Below are positions 33,773 through 41,468 of a DNA stretch of 64,000 nt, piece by piece. Made by a program: the position numbers and the translations under genes. The notes beneath the pieces are model-generated. The model worked only from the letters and a program-made list of their open reading frames with translations, was not told the origin of the DNA and ran no database searches. The stretch covers positions 1-64,000 of IMG/VR virus record IMGVR_UViG_3300043446_004500; one strand, 5' to 3'. This DNA comes from a virus. How positions within the stretch are numbered: position 1 is the first letter of the stretch; every line of letters begins with the position of its first letter.

Positions 33773-36264
33773 GATTTTATACTAATGTCCAGATGATTGG
33801 AAATCAATTTCTGGTTCGTGGATATGAAAATGGCAAACACGTCATGTTTAAAGAAGAGTACTTTCCTACTCTTTTTGTAAAATCAAATAAACCGACAAAA
33901 TATAAAACACTTGAGGGTGAATTTGTAGAAGCAGTTAATCCAGGTACAGTTCGGGATTGTCGTGATTTTTACAAAAAATATGATTCTGTAGATAACTTTA
34001 AAATCTATGGAAATGACAGATACATCTATCAATATATTTCTGATAAGTATCCTGACGATGAAATTAAGTTTGACATTAGTAAAATTAAACTAGCAACACT
34101 AGACATTGAGGTAGCATCGGAGAATGGATTTCCAGATCCTAAAAACTGCGATGAAGAAATTCTTTTGATTACTATTCAAGATTATAATACGAAGAAAATT
34201 ACAACTTGGGGTACTAAACCCTATCAAAATACTAGAGAAGATGTAAAGTATATCTATTGCGAATCCGAGTATGCACTTTTAAATTCTTTCCTTCATACTT
34301 GGGAAAATAATATCCCAGAAGTCATTACTGGGTGGAATATTCAATTCTATGATATTCCTTATATTTGTGGAAGATTGACAAAAGTTCTTGGAGAAAAACG
34401 AATGAAAAGTTTTTCTCCATGGGGACTTGTGACTGAAAATGAAGTCTGGGCAAACAATAGGCAGCAGATATGTATGGATGTTGGGGGTATTACTCAACTA
34501 GATTATCTTGATCTTTATAAGAAATTTACTTATACTGCACAAGAAACATATCGTCTTGACCATATTGCTTCAGTAGAACTTGGACAGAAAAAGCTTGATC
34601 ACTCTGAGTTTGATACTTTCAAAGATTTCTACACTAAGGGTTGGAAAAAATTCGTAGACTATAACATCGTTGACGTAGAACTTGTTGACCGTTTGGAAGA
34701 CAAGATGAAACTGATTGAACTTGCGATTACGATGGCATATGACGCAAAGGTCAACTTTGCTGATGTGTTCTATCAAGTTCGTATGTGGGATAATATTATC
34801 TACACGTATTTAAAGAAACGAGATATTGTTATTCCCCCTAAGGATAAATCGGAAAAGAGTGAAAAGTATGCTGGTGCATATGTAAAGGAACCTATTCCTG
34901 GAGTTTATGATTGGGTTGTGAGTTTTGACTTGAACTCACTATATCCTCATTTGATCATGCAATATAATATTAGCCCAGAAACCTTGATGGACGAAAGGCA
35001 CCCATCCGTAAATGTGGATAAAATTCTAAACAAACAGATTACCTTTGAAATGTATAAGGATTATGCTGTATGTGCTAATGGGGCAATGTTCCGCAAAGAT
35101 GTTCGTGGATTTCTTCCTGAGTTGATGGAGAAGATCTACAATGAACGTGTCATTTTCAAAAAGAAAATGCTTGCTGCTGAGCAAGAGTATGAGAAGACAA
35201 AGAACAAGCAGTTAGTAAAAGAGATTGCACGGTGCAATAATATTCAGATGGCACGTAAGATTCAACTTAACTCTGCTTATGGTGCTATTGGTAATCAGTA
35301 TTTTCGTTATTACAAACTAGAAAATGCTGAAGCAATTACTCTTTCTGGGCAGGTATCCATTCAATGGATCATGAATAAGATGAATTCTTATTTGAATAAA
35401 ATTCTTAAGACAGGAAATGTAGATTATGTTATTGCTTCTGATACCGACTCTCTTTATGTTAATATGGGTCCTCTGGTTGAGAGTGTATTCAAGGGAAGAG
35501 AGAAAACTACTGAAAGCATTGTCTCATTCCTTGATAAGGTCTGTCAGATGGAATTTGAAAAGTATATTGAAAGTTCTTACCAAGAATTGGCTGAGTATGT
35601 AAATGCCTATGATCAGAAAATGTTCATGAAACGTGAATGTATTTCTGAACGTGGAATTTGGACAGCAAAGAAAAGATATATTTTAAGTGTCTGGGACAGT
35701 GAAGGTGTTCGTTATGAAGAACCTAAACTAAAGATCAAAGGTATTGAAGCAATCAAATCATCTACTCCTGCTCCTTGTAGGAAAATGTTGAAAGATTCAT
35801 TTAAGATTATGATGACTGGAACTGAAACTGATATGATCAATTATATTGATAAATGCAGATCGGAATTTAATAAATTCCCTCCAGAAGACATTTCATTTCC
35901 TCGATCAGCTTCAGATGTTCGTAAATATCAATCTTCTTCTGACATATATTCAAAAGGAACTCCAATACATATCAGGGGATGTATCTTGTTCAATCATTAT
36001 ATTAAGGACAAAAAACTAACAAAGAAATATTCTTTGATTCAGAATGGAGAAAAGATCAAGTTTTGCTATCTTAAGAAACCAAATCCAATTCATGAGAATG
36101 TAATCTCTTTCATTCAAGATTTTCCAAAAGAACTTGCCATAACTCAATATGTTGATTATGATACGCAGTTTGAGAAGGGATTTCTTGAACCACTTAAAAC
36201 AATTCTAAATGCAATTGGATGGAATTGTGAAAGAAAAATGACCCTTGATTCTTTCTTCATGTGA
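33769..36264 (+). CDS. gp43: DNA polymerase gp43 (family B)
   Basis: 831 residues. The proofreading exonuclease starts with LDIEVASENG (about 111). Polymerase motif A is DLNSLYPHLIMQYN (about 387), motif B KIQLNSAYGAIGNQYF (about 500) and motif C SDTDSLYV (about 557). The C-terminal helix ends SFFM, similar to clamp-binding tails. It is the replicative polymerase working with gp45. Somewhat shorter than T4 gp43. No intein or split is seen. Confidence 0.98.
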   Translation: MRFYTNVQMIGNQFLVRGYENGKHVMFKEEYFPTLFVKSNKPTKYKTLEGEFVEAVNPGTVRDCRDFYKKYDSVDNFKIYGNDRYIYQYISDKYPDDEIKFDISKIKLATLDIEVASENGFPDPKNCDEEILLITIQDYNTKKITTWGTKPYQNTREDVKYIYCESEYALLNSFLHTWENNIPEVITGWNIQFYDIPYICGRLTKVLGEKRMKSFSPWGLVTENEVWANNRQQICMDVGGITQLDYLDLYKKFTYTAQETYRLDHIASVELGQKKLDHSEFDTFKDFYTKGWKKFVDYNIVDVELVDRLEDKMKLIELAITMAYDAKVNFADVFYQVRMWDNIIYTYLKKRDIVIPPKDKSEKSEKYAGAYVKEPIPGVYDWVVSFDLNSLYPHLIMQYNISPETLMDERHPSVNVDKILNKQITFEMYKDYAVCANGAMFRKDVRGFLPELMEKIYNERVIFKKKMLAAEQEYEKTKNKQLVKEIARCNNIQMARKIQLNSAYGAIGNQYFRYYKLENAEAITLSGQVSIQWIMNKMNSYLNKILKTGNVDYVIASDTDSLYVNMGPLVESVFKGREKTTESIVSFLDKVCQMEFEKYIESSYQELAEYVNAYDQKMFMKRECISERGIWTAKKRYILSVWDSEGVRYEEPKLKIKGIEAIKSSTPAPCRKMLKDSFKIMMTGTETDMINYIDKCRSEFNKFPPEDISFPRSASDVRKYQSSSDIYSKGTPIHIRGCILFNHYIKDKKLTKKYSLIQNGEKIKFCYLKKPNPIHENVISFIQDFPKELAITQYVDYDTQFEKGFLEPLKTILNAIGWNCERKMTLDSFFM

Positions 36265-36273
36265 TGTTATACT
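36245..36273 (+). promoter_or_regulatory. Sigma-70-type promoter of uvsX
   Basis: TTGATT (36245-36250), 17-base spacer, TATACT (36268-36273), overlapping the end of gp43. The ribosome-binding AGGTAAAAA follows at 36282-36290. Confidence 0.7.
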
Positions 36274-36294
36274 GATTTTATAGGTAAAAATTTT

Positions 36295-37302
36295 ATGGAT
36301 TTTCTTAAAGACATTGTAAAAGAAATTGGTGACGATTACACCAAACTCGCATCTGACATTGATGAAACAGAAACTTATGTTGACACAGGTTCGTATATTT
36401 TTAATGCACTGGTTTCAGGTAGTATTTTTGGTGGTGTATCTGGGAATAAGATTACTGCTATTGCTGGAGAGTCTTCTACTGGAAAGACTTTCTTCAGCCT
36501 CGCCGTTGTTAAGAATTTTCTTAATAATAATCCCGATGGTTATTGTCTCTACTTTGATACTGAGGCTGCCATTACTAAATCTCTCTTAGAAAGTCGTGGA
36601 GTTGACACATCAAGGATTGTTGTGGTTAACGTTGTCACTGTAGAAGAGTTTCGCACTAAGGCACTTAAAGCGGTTGATCTTTATATGAAGAAACCTGAGG
36701 AAGAACGTAGTCCGTGCATGTTCGTTCTTGATTCTTTGGGGATGCTCTCTACAAGTAAAGAAATTAATGATGCACTGAATGAAAAGGAAGTTAGAGATAT
36801 GACTAAATCTCAACTTATTAAAGGTGCTTTCCGAATGCTAACACTTAAACTAGGTCAAGCAAATGTTCCACTTATTGTCACAAATCATACATACGATGTC
36901 ATCGGAGCTTACGTACCAACGAAAGAAATGGGAGGAGGTTCTGGACTCAAATACGCAGCAAGTACGATCATTTATCTCAGCAAAAAGAAAGAAAAAGATG
37001 GAACAGAAGTGGTCGGAAATATTATCAAGGCTAAGACTGCTAAATCACGTCTGAGTAAAGAAAACAAAGATGTAGAAATTCGTTTGTTTTATGATGAACG
37101 TGGTCTTGATCGTTATTATGGTCTTCTTGAACTTGGTGAAATTGGTGGACTATGGAAAAATGTAGCAGGACGTTATGAGATTGATGGTAAAAAACTTTAT
37201 GCTAAACAGATTCTGAAAGAACCTGAAGTATATTTCACTGAAGAAGTAATGCAACAATTGGACGAAATCGCACGTAAGGAATTTAGTTATGGAGAAAGTT
37301 GA
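36295..37302 (+). CDS. uvsX: RecA-like recombinase UvsX
   Basis: 335 residues. Walker A GESSTGKTF (about 58-66), Walker B MFVLDSLGML (about 142-151) and KEMGGGSGLKYAASTIIYL near 210. It catalyses strand exchange and starts recombination-dependent replication, loaded by UvsY. The gene has its own promoter and overlaps the helicase gene by 14 bases. Confidence 0.97.
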   Translation: MDFLKDIVKEIGDDYTKLASDIDETETYVDTGSYIFNALVSGSIFGGVSGNKITAIAGESSTGKTFFSLAVVKNFLNNNPDGYCLYFDTEAAITKSLLESRGVDTSRIVVVNVVTVEEFRTKALKAVDLYMKKPEEERSPCMFVLDSLGMLSTSKEINDALNEKEVRDMTKSQLIKGAFRMLTLKLGQANVPLIVTNHTYDVIGAYVPTKEMGGGSGLKYAASTIIYLSKKKEKDGTEVVGNIIKAKTAKSRLSKENKDVEIRLFYDERGLDRYYGLLELGEIGGLWKNVAGRYEIDGKKLYAKQILKEPEVYFTEEVMQQLDEIARKEFSYGES

Positions 37303-38620
37303 GTTTCTAATTCTTAGAAACCTATTGCATAATGAGGAGTTTATTAGGAAAGTACTTCCATTTTTAAAATCAGAATATTTTGAAGATCAAAATCAAAAAA
37401 TTGTATTTGAAGAGATTTCTTCTTTTGTTCAACAATACAACCAACTAGCAACTAAAGAAGTTCTTTTTATTGAAGTAGAAAAAAGAAAAGACATCAACGA
37501 ATCTTCTTTTAAAGAAGTTTCTCATTTAATTGATTGTTTGGACAACGTTGTAGTTGAATTAGAATGGTTGACAACTACAACAGAAAAGTGGTGTCGTGAC
37601 CGTGCCATTTATTTGGCATTGATGGAATCTATTCATATTGCTGATGGCAAGGATGAAAAGAAAAGTAGAGATAGTATTCCTTCAATTCTTTCTGATGCAC
37701 TTGCAGTAAGTTTTGATAATCATGTTGGACATGATTATTTGCTTGATTATGAAAAAAGATATGAAGCATATCATAAAAAGGAGGATAAAATTGAATTTGA
37801 TCTGGAATACTTTAACAAAATTACCAAAGGTGGTCTCCCTAACAAAACTCTTAATATCGCTCTTGCTGGTACGGGTGTCGGCAAATCTCTATTCATGTGC
37901 CACGTTGCTAGCTCCGTCTTGTTGCAAGGACGGAACGTTTTGTACATTACGTTGGAAATGGCGGAAGAACGAATTGCTGAACGAATTGACGCAAATCTCT
38001 TGAATGTTCCTATTCAAGATATTGTAGATTTGCCAAAACAAATGTTTGAGAACAAGGTCAACAACCTTGCAAAGAAAACTCAAGGATCACTTATAATTAA
38101 GGAATATCCAACTGCTTCAGCACATGCAGGACATTTTAAAGCACTTCTTAATGAACTTGCACTTAAGAAGTCATTTAGACCTGATATTATTTTTATTGAT
38201 TACCTTAATATTTGTGCTTCCTCTAGGTATAAGGGAAATCTTTCTGTTAATTCTTATTCGTATATTAAAGCAATTGCAGAGGAACTTAGAGGACTCGCCG
38301 TGGAGTTTAATGTCCCGATTGTCTCCGCTACTCAGACCACTCGTTCAGGGTATTGCTTGGACTTGAAAACACAAGTTCAAACACCGCAAGGTATGAAAGA
38401 ACTTTCAAATATTCAAGTTGGAGATTTGGTGCTTTCTAATACTGGTTATAATGAAGTTCTAAATGTCTTTCCAAAATCTAAAAAGAAATCTTATAAGATT
38501 ACTTTGGATGATGGTAAAGAAATCATTTGTAGTGAAGAACATTTGTTCCCAACTCAAAATGGTGAAGTGAATATCAAAGGGGGTTTGAAAGAAGGTATGT
38601 GTCTTTATGTAAAGGAATAG
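37289..38620 (+). CDS. gp41: Replicative helicase gp41, N-terminal piece fused to the N-part of a split intein
   Basis: 443 residues. 1-355 is the DnaB-type helicase: an N-terminal helical domain, Walker A GTGVGKS (about 194-200), Walker B IIFIDYLNIC (about 305) and a final SATQTTRSGY. At Cys356 the helicase sequence stops and an 88-residue intein N-domain begins. The helicase C-terminus is missing here and is encoded at 39885-40307. Active helicase therefore needs trans-splicing. This half is probably transcribed with uvsX. Confidence 0.96.
   Translation: MEKVEFLILRNLLHNEEFIRKVLPFLKSEYFEDQNQKIVFEEISSFVQQYNQLATKEVLFIEVEKRKDINESSFKEVSHLIDCLDNVVVELEWLTTTTEKWCRDRAIYLALMESIHIADGKDEKKSRDSIPSILSDALAVSFDNHVGHDYLLDYEKRYEAYHKKEDKIEFDLEYFNKITKGGLPNKTLNIALAGTGVGKSLFMCHVASSVLLQGRNVLYITLEMAEERIAERIDANLLNVPIQDIVDLPKQMFENKVNNLAKKTQGSLIIKEYPTASAHAGHFKALLNELALKKSFRPDIIFIDYLNICASSRYKGNLSVNSYSYIKAIAEELRGLAVEFNVPIVSATQTTRSGYCLDLKTQVQTPQGMKELSNIQVGDLVLSNTGYNEVLNVFPKSKKKSYKITLDDGKEIICSEEHLFPTQNGEVNIKGGLKEGMCLYVKE
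38354..38617 (+). other. Split intein N-part (88 residues, gp41-1 type)
   Basis: It starts at the catalytic Cys in CLDLKTQVQTPQG (block A), continues with NIQVGDLVLSNTGYN, and has block B CSEEHLFPT with its His. The length of 88 and the sequence agree, apart from a few substitutions, with my memory of the gp41-1 IntN found in marine metagenomes. Confidence 0.95.
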
Positions 38621-38625
38621 TATGT

Positions 38626-38665
38626 GTAAGTTCTACTTCTTATAAATAATAGTAGTATAACTTAC
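38626..38665 (+). promoter_or_regulatory. Hairpin with TATAAATA in its loop, before the GIY-YIG gene
   Basis: GTAAGTT (38626-38632) pairs with AACTTAC (38659-38665); CTACT (38633-38637) pairs with AGTAG (38651-38655). The exact late promoter 38641-38648 fills the loop. The ATG is at 38670. Confidence 0.7.
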
Positions 38666-38669
38666 TGAT

Positions 38670-39335
38670 ATGAAAGTAAAGATTTATTTGATTACCAACA
38701 CAGCAGTCAATCCACATATGTATTATGTTGGATTGACTAAAAATGAATTAAATAGAAGATTACAAGAACATATTACTCTTGGAAGGCACGAAGGAAATAA
38801 ACTTCTGTCTGATGCTATTATTGAATATGGTAAAAGAAACTTTACTATTGAGGTAATAGAAGAAGTTGATGAGAGTGAAGCAAGAATAAAAGAAGATTAT
38901 TATATTCGCAAATATAAATCTCATTATAGAGATGGGTGTGGATATAATATGAAATATGAAACTTGCAATCATGAGAAACACTATCACGGAGCAAATCAAG
39001 AACTAATAGAAGAGAATATTAGAAATGGTAGGGTGTGGAACTATGGAATAAGTTTTTCTACACAATCAAAAGAAAAAATGAGAAAAACTAAAAAACATAG
39101 ATACTCTCTTGGTCTTTATACTAAATTTAATACAAACCATACACAAGAAACAAAAGATAAAATATCAGAAAGTAAAAGAGGACAAAAACTTACAGAGGAA
39201 CATAAAAATAATATTTCTAAATCTTCTGTTGGTAGAACTTGGATTTATAATCCAGAGTTAGATGAAAGAAAGTTTGTAAAACAGGATGAGTTGGAAATGT
39301 TCTTGGAAAGTGGTTGGAAGAAAGGTAGGTTATAA
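38670..39335 (+). CDS. GIY-YIG homing endonuclease in the fractured helicase gene
   Basis: 221 residues. The N-terminal nuclease domain has the GIY-YIG-type pair KIYLITN and YYVGLTKNELNRRLQEH (about 17-33), with a later Glu in the catalytic region. The C-terminal part holds NUMOD3-like repeats (TKDKISESKRGQKLTEEHKNNISKSSVGR) and ends in a short helix. Such enzymes cut intein-less or insert-less alleles and spread by repair. It has a late promoter inside a hairpin loop, as T4 mobile endonucleases do. Confidence 0.88.
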   Translation: MKVKIYLITNTAVNPHMYYVGLTKNELNRRLQEHITLGRHEGNKLLSDAIIEYGKRNFTIEVIEEVDESEARIKEDYYIRKYKSHYRDGCGYNMKYETCNHEKHYHGANQELIEENIRNGRVWNYGISFSTQSKEKMRKTKKHRYSLGLYTKFNTNHTQETKDKISESKRGQKLTEEHKNNISKSSVGRTWIYNPELDERKFVKQDELEMFLESGWKKGRL

Positions 39336-39338
39336 ATA
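39331..39338 (+). promoter_or_regulatory. Late promoter TATAAATA
   Basis: Exact TATAAATA overlapping the end of the endonuclease gene, 22 bases before the ATG at 39361. Confidence 0.65.
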
Positions 39339-39360
39339 AACTTATAGTGTAAAAAAAAAG

Positions 39361-39804
39361 ATGGACGCACAAAATTTTCGTGGGATTCAAGAAGCATATA
39401 TGGAAGTTGTTAGTAACAATAATGAGTTGAGTGAAATGTCTTATAAAAAACTTCCTGTCGGCAAAATGATGAGAAAAGTTGAATATAGGGCAGAAAGAGA
39501 AGCAGATACGAGAGCAGATGCAGAAACAGCAGACACAACTGCTTTTATGAGTCATAATCGGGCATTAAGAGCACACAAACGCGCAGAAAGAAATAAAGAA
39601 AGAAGCAATAGAATGATAAATGTTGCTGATACTCATAGTAAGAAAGCAGCAAAGGCAAAATCAAAACTTAAAAAAGAACAAGTAGACCTATACGACATCA
39701 TTCTTTCGCACCTTCTTGATGAAGGATATGCTGAAACACCAGAAGCAGCAGAAGCAATTATGGTGAATATGAGTGAAGAGTGGAGAGATAGTATTATTGG
39801 TTGA
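39361..39804 (+). CDS. Basic late protein of family A (capsid-targeting N-terminus) inside the gp41 insert
   Basis: 147 residues. The start MDAQNFRGIQEAY has an I-Q-E site like its relatives at 23583 and 41475. A highly charged Arg/Ala/Glu helix follows, and the shared C-terminal module DLYDIILSHLLDEGYAETPEAAEAIMVNMSEEW (about 108-140). It lacks the long middle of the other two. Late promoter directly upstream. Its location as cargo of a homing cassette is unusual. Probable packaged head-internal protein. Confidence 0.65.
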   Translation: MDAQNFRGIQEAYMEVVSNNNELSEMSYKKLPVGKMMRKVEYRAEREADTRADAETADTTAFMSHNRALRAHKRAERNKERSNRMINVADTHSKKAAKAKSKLKKEQVDLYDIILSHLLDEGYAETPEAAEAIMVNMSEEWRDSIIG

Positions 39805-39825
39805 TAAAATCATAAAATCTTTCTC

Positions 39826-39865
39826 AACCACTCACCTTGCTTTTGGTGAGTGGTTTTGTTATAAT
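39826..39865 (+). promoter_or_regulatory. Terminator with an overlapping sigma-70-type promoter for the second gp41 piece
   Basis: AACCACTCACC (39826-39836) pairs with GGTGAGTGGTT (39845-39855). The loop and 3' arm begin the promoter: TTGCTT (39837-39842), 17 bases, TATAAT (39860-39865). It gives the helicase C-piece its own early-type promoter independent of the insert. Confidence 0.78.
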
Positions 39866-39884
39866 GTGAATAGGTAAAAACTCT

Positions 39885-39995
39885 ATGATGCTGAAAAAAA
39901 TTCTAAAAATTGAAGAACTTGATGAAAGAGAACTTATAGATATTGAAGTGTCTGGAAATCATTTGTTCTATGCGAATGCTATTCTCACACATAAT
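39885..39995 (+). other. Split intein C-part (37 residues, gp41-1 type)
   Basis: It ends in THN, with Ser as the first C-extein residue. The length of 37 and the sequence agree with gp41-1 IntC as I remember it, with Ala instead of Asp four residues after FY in FYANAIL. Confidence 0.95.
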
Positions 39996-40307
39996 AGTAG
40001 TTCTGATGTTGAACTTACTGATACTAGTGAGTCCTTTGGTCTCCCTGCTACTGCTGATCTTATGTTTGCCCTTATTAGTACAGAAGAGTTGGAAGGGATG
40101 GGACAAATACTTGTGAAGCAACTTAAAAATCGTTATAATGATCCAACAATTTTCAAGAGATTTGTTCTTGGAATTGACAGAGCAAAAATGCGTCTTTATG
40201 ATTGCGAACAATCTGCACAAGATAATATACTTGACTCTGGACAAGAAGGAGAGTATGATTATGAAGAAAGAAAACCTAAAAAATCATTTGAAGGATTTAA
40301 ATTCTAA
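39885..40307 (+). CDS. gp41: Split intein C-part fused to the C-terminal piece of helicase gp41
   Basis: 140 residues. 1-37 is the intein C-domain: ELIDIEVSGNHLFYANAIL (block F) and the splice junction THN|S (block G). 38-140 is the C-extein with SSDVELTDTSES, LISTEELEGMGQILVKQLKNRYND and an acidic basic-ended tail. After splicing, 355 plus 103 residues give a 458-residue helicase, close to T4 gp41. Start ATG at 39885, with a second ATG next to it. Confidence 0.95.
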   Translation: MMLKKILKIEELDERELIDIEVSGNHLFYANAILTHNSSSDVELTDTSESFGLPATADLMFALISTEELEGMGQILVKQLKNRYNDPTIFKRFVLGIDRAKMRLYDCEQSAQDNILDSGQEGEYDYEERKPKKSFEGFKF

Positions 40308-40308
40308 T

Positions 40309-40722
40309 ATGACACAAGTTATTGATACAAACAAATATATTGAATTCGTTCGTCAAACTACAAGTCCTGCAAGTAGTGATCTAGCACAACTTCTTGCTCG
40401 TATTACTGAACTTGAAGCACGGGATGATGCTGATGTTCCTCGTCTTCTGACTGCTGCTCTTGGTATGAGTGCTGAGGCAGGTGAGTTTACTGAGGTTGTC
40501 AAAAAAATCATCCTTCAAGGCAAACCTTATAATGAAGAAAATTCTTTTCACCTGAAACGTGAACTTGGTGACATCTGTTGGTATCTTTCTCAGGCATTTA
40601 TGGCACTTGATACTAACTTTGAAGAGATTCTTCAGATGAACTATGAGAAACTGAGTGCTCGTTATCCAGAGGGAACGTTTGACGTATGGAGGAGTGAAAA
40701 TCGTGTGGAGGGAGACCTGTGA
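40309..40722 (+). CDS. mazG: MazG-like nucleotide pyrophosphohydrolase
   Basis: 137 residues from the ATG one base after gp41-C. LTAALGMSAEAGEFTEVVKK (about 54-73) and LKRELGDICWYLSQAF (about 85-100) carry the EExxE...ExxD metal-binding pattern of MazG enzymes. Marine cyanophages commonly encode MazG; it may hydrolyse dGTP/dCTP or alter ppGpp. An overlapping GTG starts the next gene. Confidence 0.9.
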   Translation: MTQVIDTNKYIEFVRQTTSPASSDLAQLLARITELEARDDADVPRLLTAALGMSAEAGEFTEVVKKIILQGKPYNEENSFHLKRELGDICWYLSQAFMALDTNFEEILQMNYEKLSARYPEGTFDVWRSENRVEGDL

Positions 40723-40904
40723 GTAAAGAAAAACAAGTAACAATTAAAATGGATGCTCGTCAAGCAGCAGCAGTTCGTCAAATTCTTTTTGAGGCGCAAA
40801 AAGGATACACTTATGATGAAGTGAGTGTTCCTCCTCGTATTGCTGATGTTCGTTCTGTAATCCAAACTCTTGATGATAATATTGGTGCAGTTCTGGGTAT
40901 TTGA
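40719..40904 (+). CDS. Small conserved protein after mazG
   Basis: 61 residues, GTG start overlapping the mazG stop (GTGA). Helical, with TIKMDARQAAAVRQILFEAQKGYTYDE. No family recognised. Probably translated with mazG. Confidence 0.6.
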   Translation: MSKEKQVTIKMDARQAAAVRQILFEAQKGYTYDEVSVPPRIADVRSVIQTLDDNIGAVLGI

Positions 40905-40910
40905 TAAATA
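40903..40910 (+). promoter_or_regulatory. Late promoter (GATAAATA)
   Basis: GATAAATA, 15 bases before the ATG at 40925. GTATTT (40897-40902) and AAATAC (40906-40911) form a small hairpin over it. Confidence 0.45.
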
Positions 40911-40924
40911 CTTAGAAAACGACA

Positions 40925-41437
40925 ATGTATTTTTCTGAGTGGAGAAAACTTCAAAGAGACTGTGGGATGTTTAACATTTCGCAGTCTTTTGTTGCAGAAG
41001 GAATATCTAAAGATGATTTTGAAAAGATAGTTCATACCTTCTTGCCTTTTGTAAAAAAAGAATTGGGTATAAAGGAACTTCCAAAAATTCATTTTGTTGA
41101 TGATCCAAAGTTTGCAAAAAGAATCGCAGCATTTGGTCAAATTAAAGATAATCGTATTGTAATTGATATTCAGGGTCGTCAAACTATGGATATCTTGAGA
41201 ACAGTTGCTCATGAATTGACACATTATCGTCAACATAAAAGAGGAACTATTGGTAGTGGTCATGCAGGAAGTTCCACTGAAAATGAGGCAAACAAACTTG
41301 CTGGAACTATAGTAAGAAAGTTTGGTGAGAAACATTCTGGTCTATTTCAATTACCGTCAGTAAATGAAGCAAAGAAAAGAAAAAGAAGAAATATGATTGA
41401 TATTGATTCTGAGCATTATCCAATAGAGTTGTCTTGA
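40925..41437 (+). CDS. Late putative zinc metallopeptidase
   Basis: 170 residues. The zinc motif VAHELTHYRQHKRG (HExxH, about 97-101) is followed by STENEANKLA, which could supply the third ligand. The N-terminus MYFSEWRKLQ, then FVAEG, is hydrophobic-aromatic and might act like the targeting peptides nearby; V-A-E is a weak gp21 site. The tail is basic (KKRKRRN). Late promoter upstream. A packaged or late protease is an inference; its target is unknown. Confidence 0.7.
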   Translation: MYFSEWRKLQRDCGMFNISQSFVAEGISKDDFEKIVHTFLPFVKKELGIKELPKIHFVDDPKFAKRIAAFGQIKDNRIVIDIQGRQTMDILRTVAHELTHYRQHKRGTIGSGHAGSSTENEANKLAGTIVRKFGEKHSGLFQLPSVNEAKKRKRRNMIDIDSEHYPIELS

Positions 41438-41462
41438 ATTATAAATAACTAGAAAGTAATTC
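41436..41462 (+). promoter_or_regulatory. Late promoter TATAAATA overlapping a hairpin arm
   Basis: Exact TATAAATA at 41440-41447. GAATTAT (41436-41442) pairs with GTAATTC (41456-41462), one G-T pair. The ATG candidates are at 41469 and 41475. Confidence 0.6.
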
Positions 41463-41468
41463 GTAACA

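Larger units (their letters stand above)
38621..39884 (+). mobile_element. 1.26-kb insert splitting gp41: GIY-YIG gene plus capsid-targeted gene
   Basis: Between the two intein-coding pieces lie a hairpin with a late promoter in its loop, a GIY-YIG endonuclease gene (38670-39335), a second late promoter, a small head-protein-type gene (39361-39804) and a terminator that overlaps the promoter of the second gp41 piece. It reads as a self-contained cassette with its own late expression. Confidence 0.8.
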
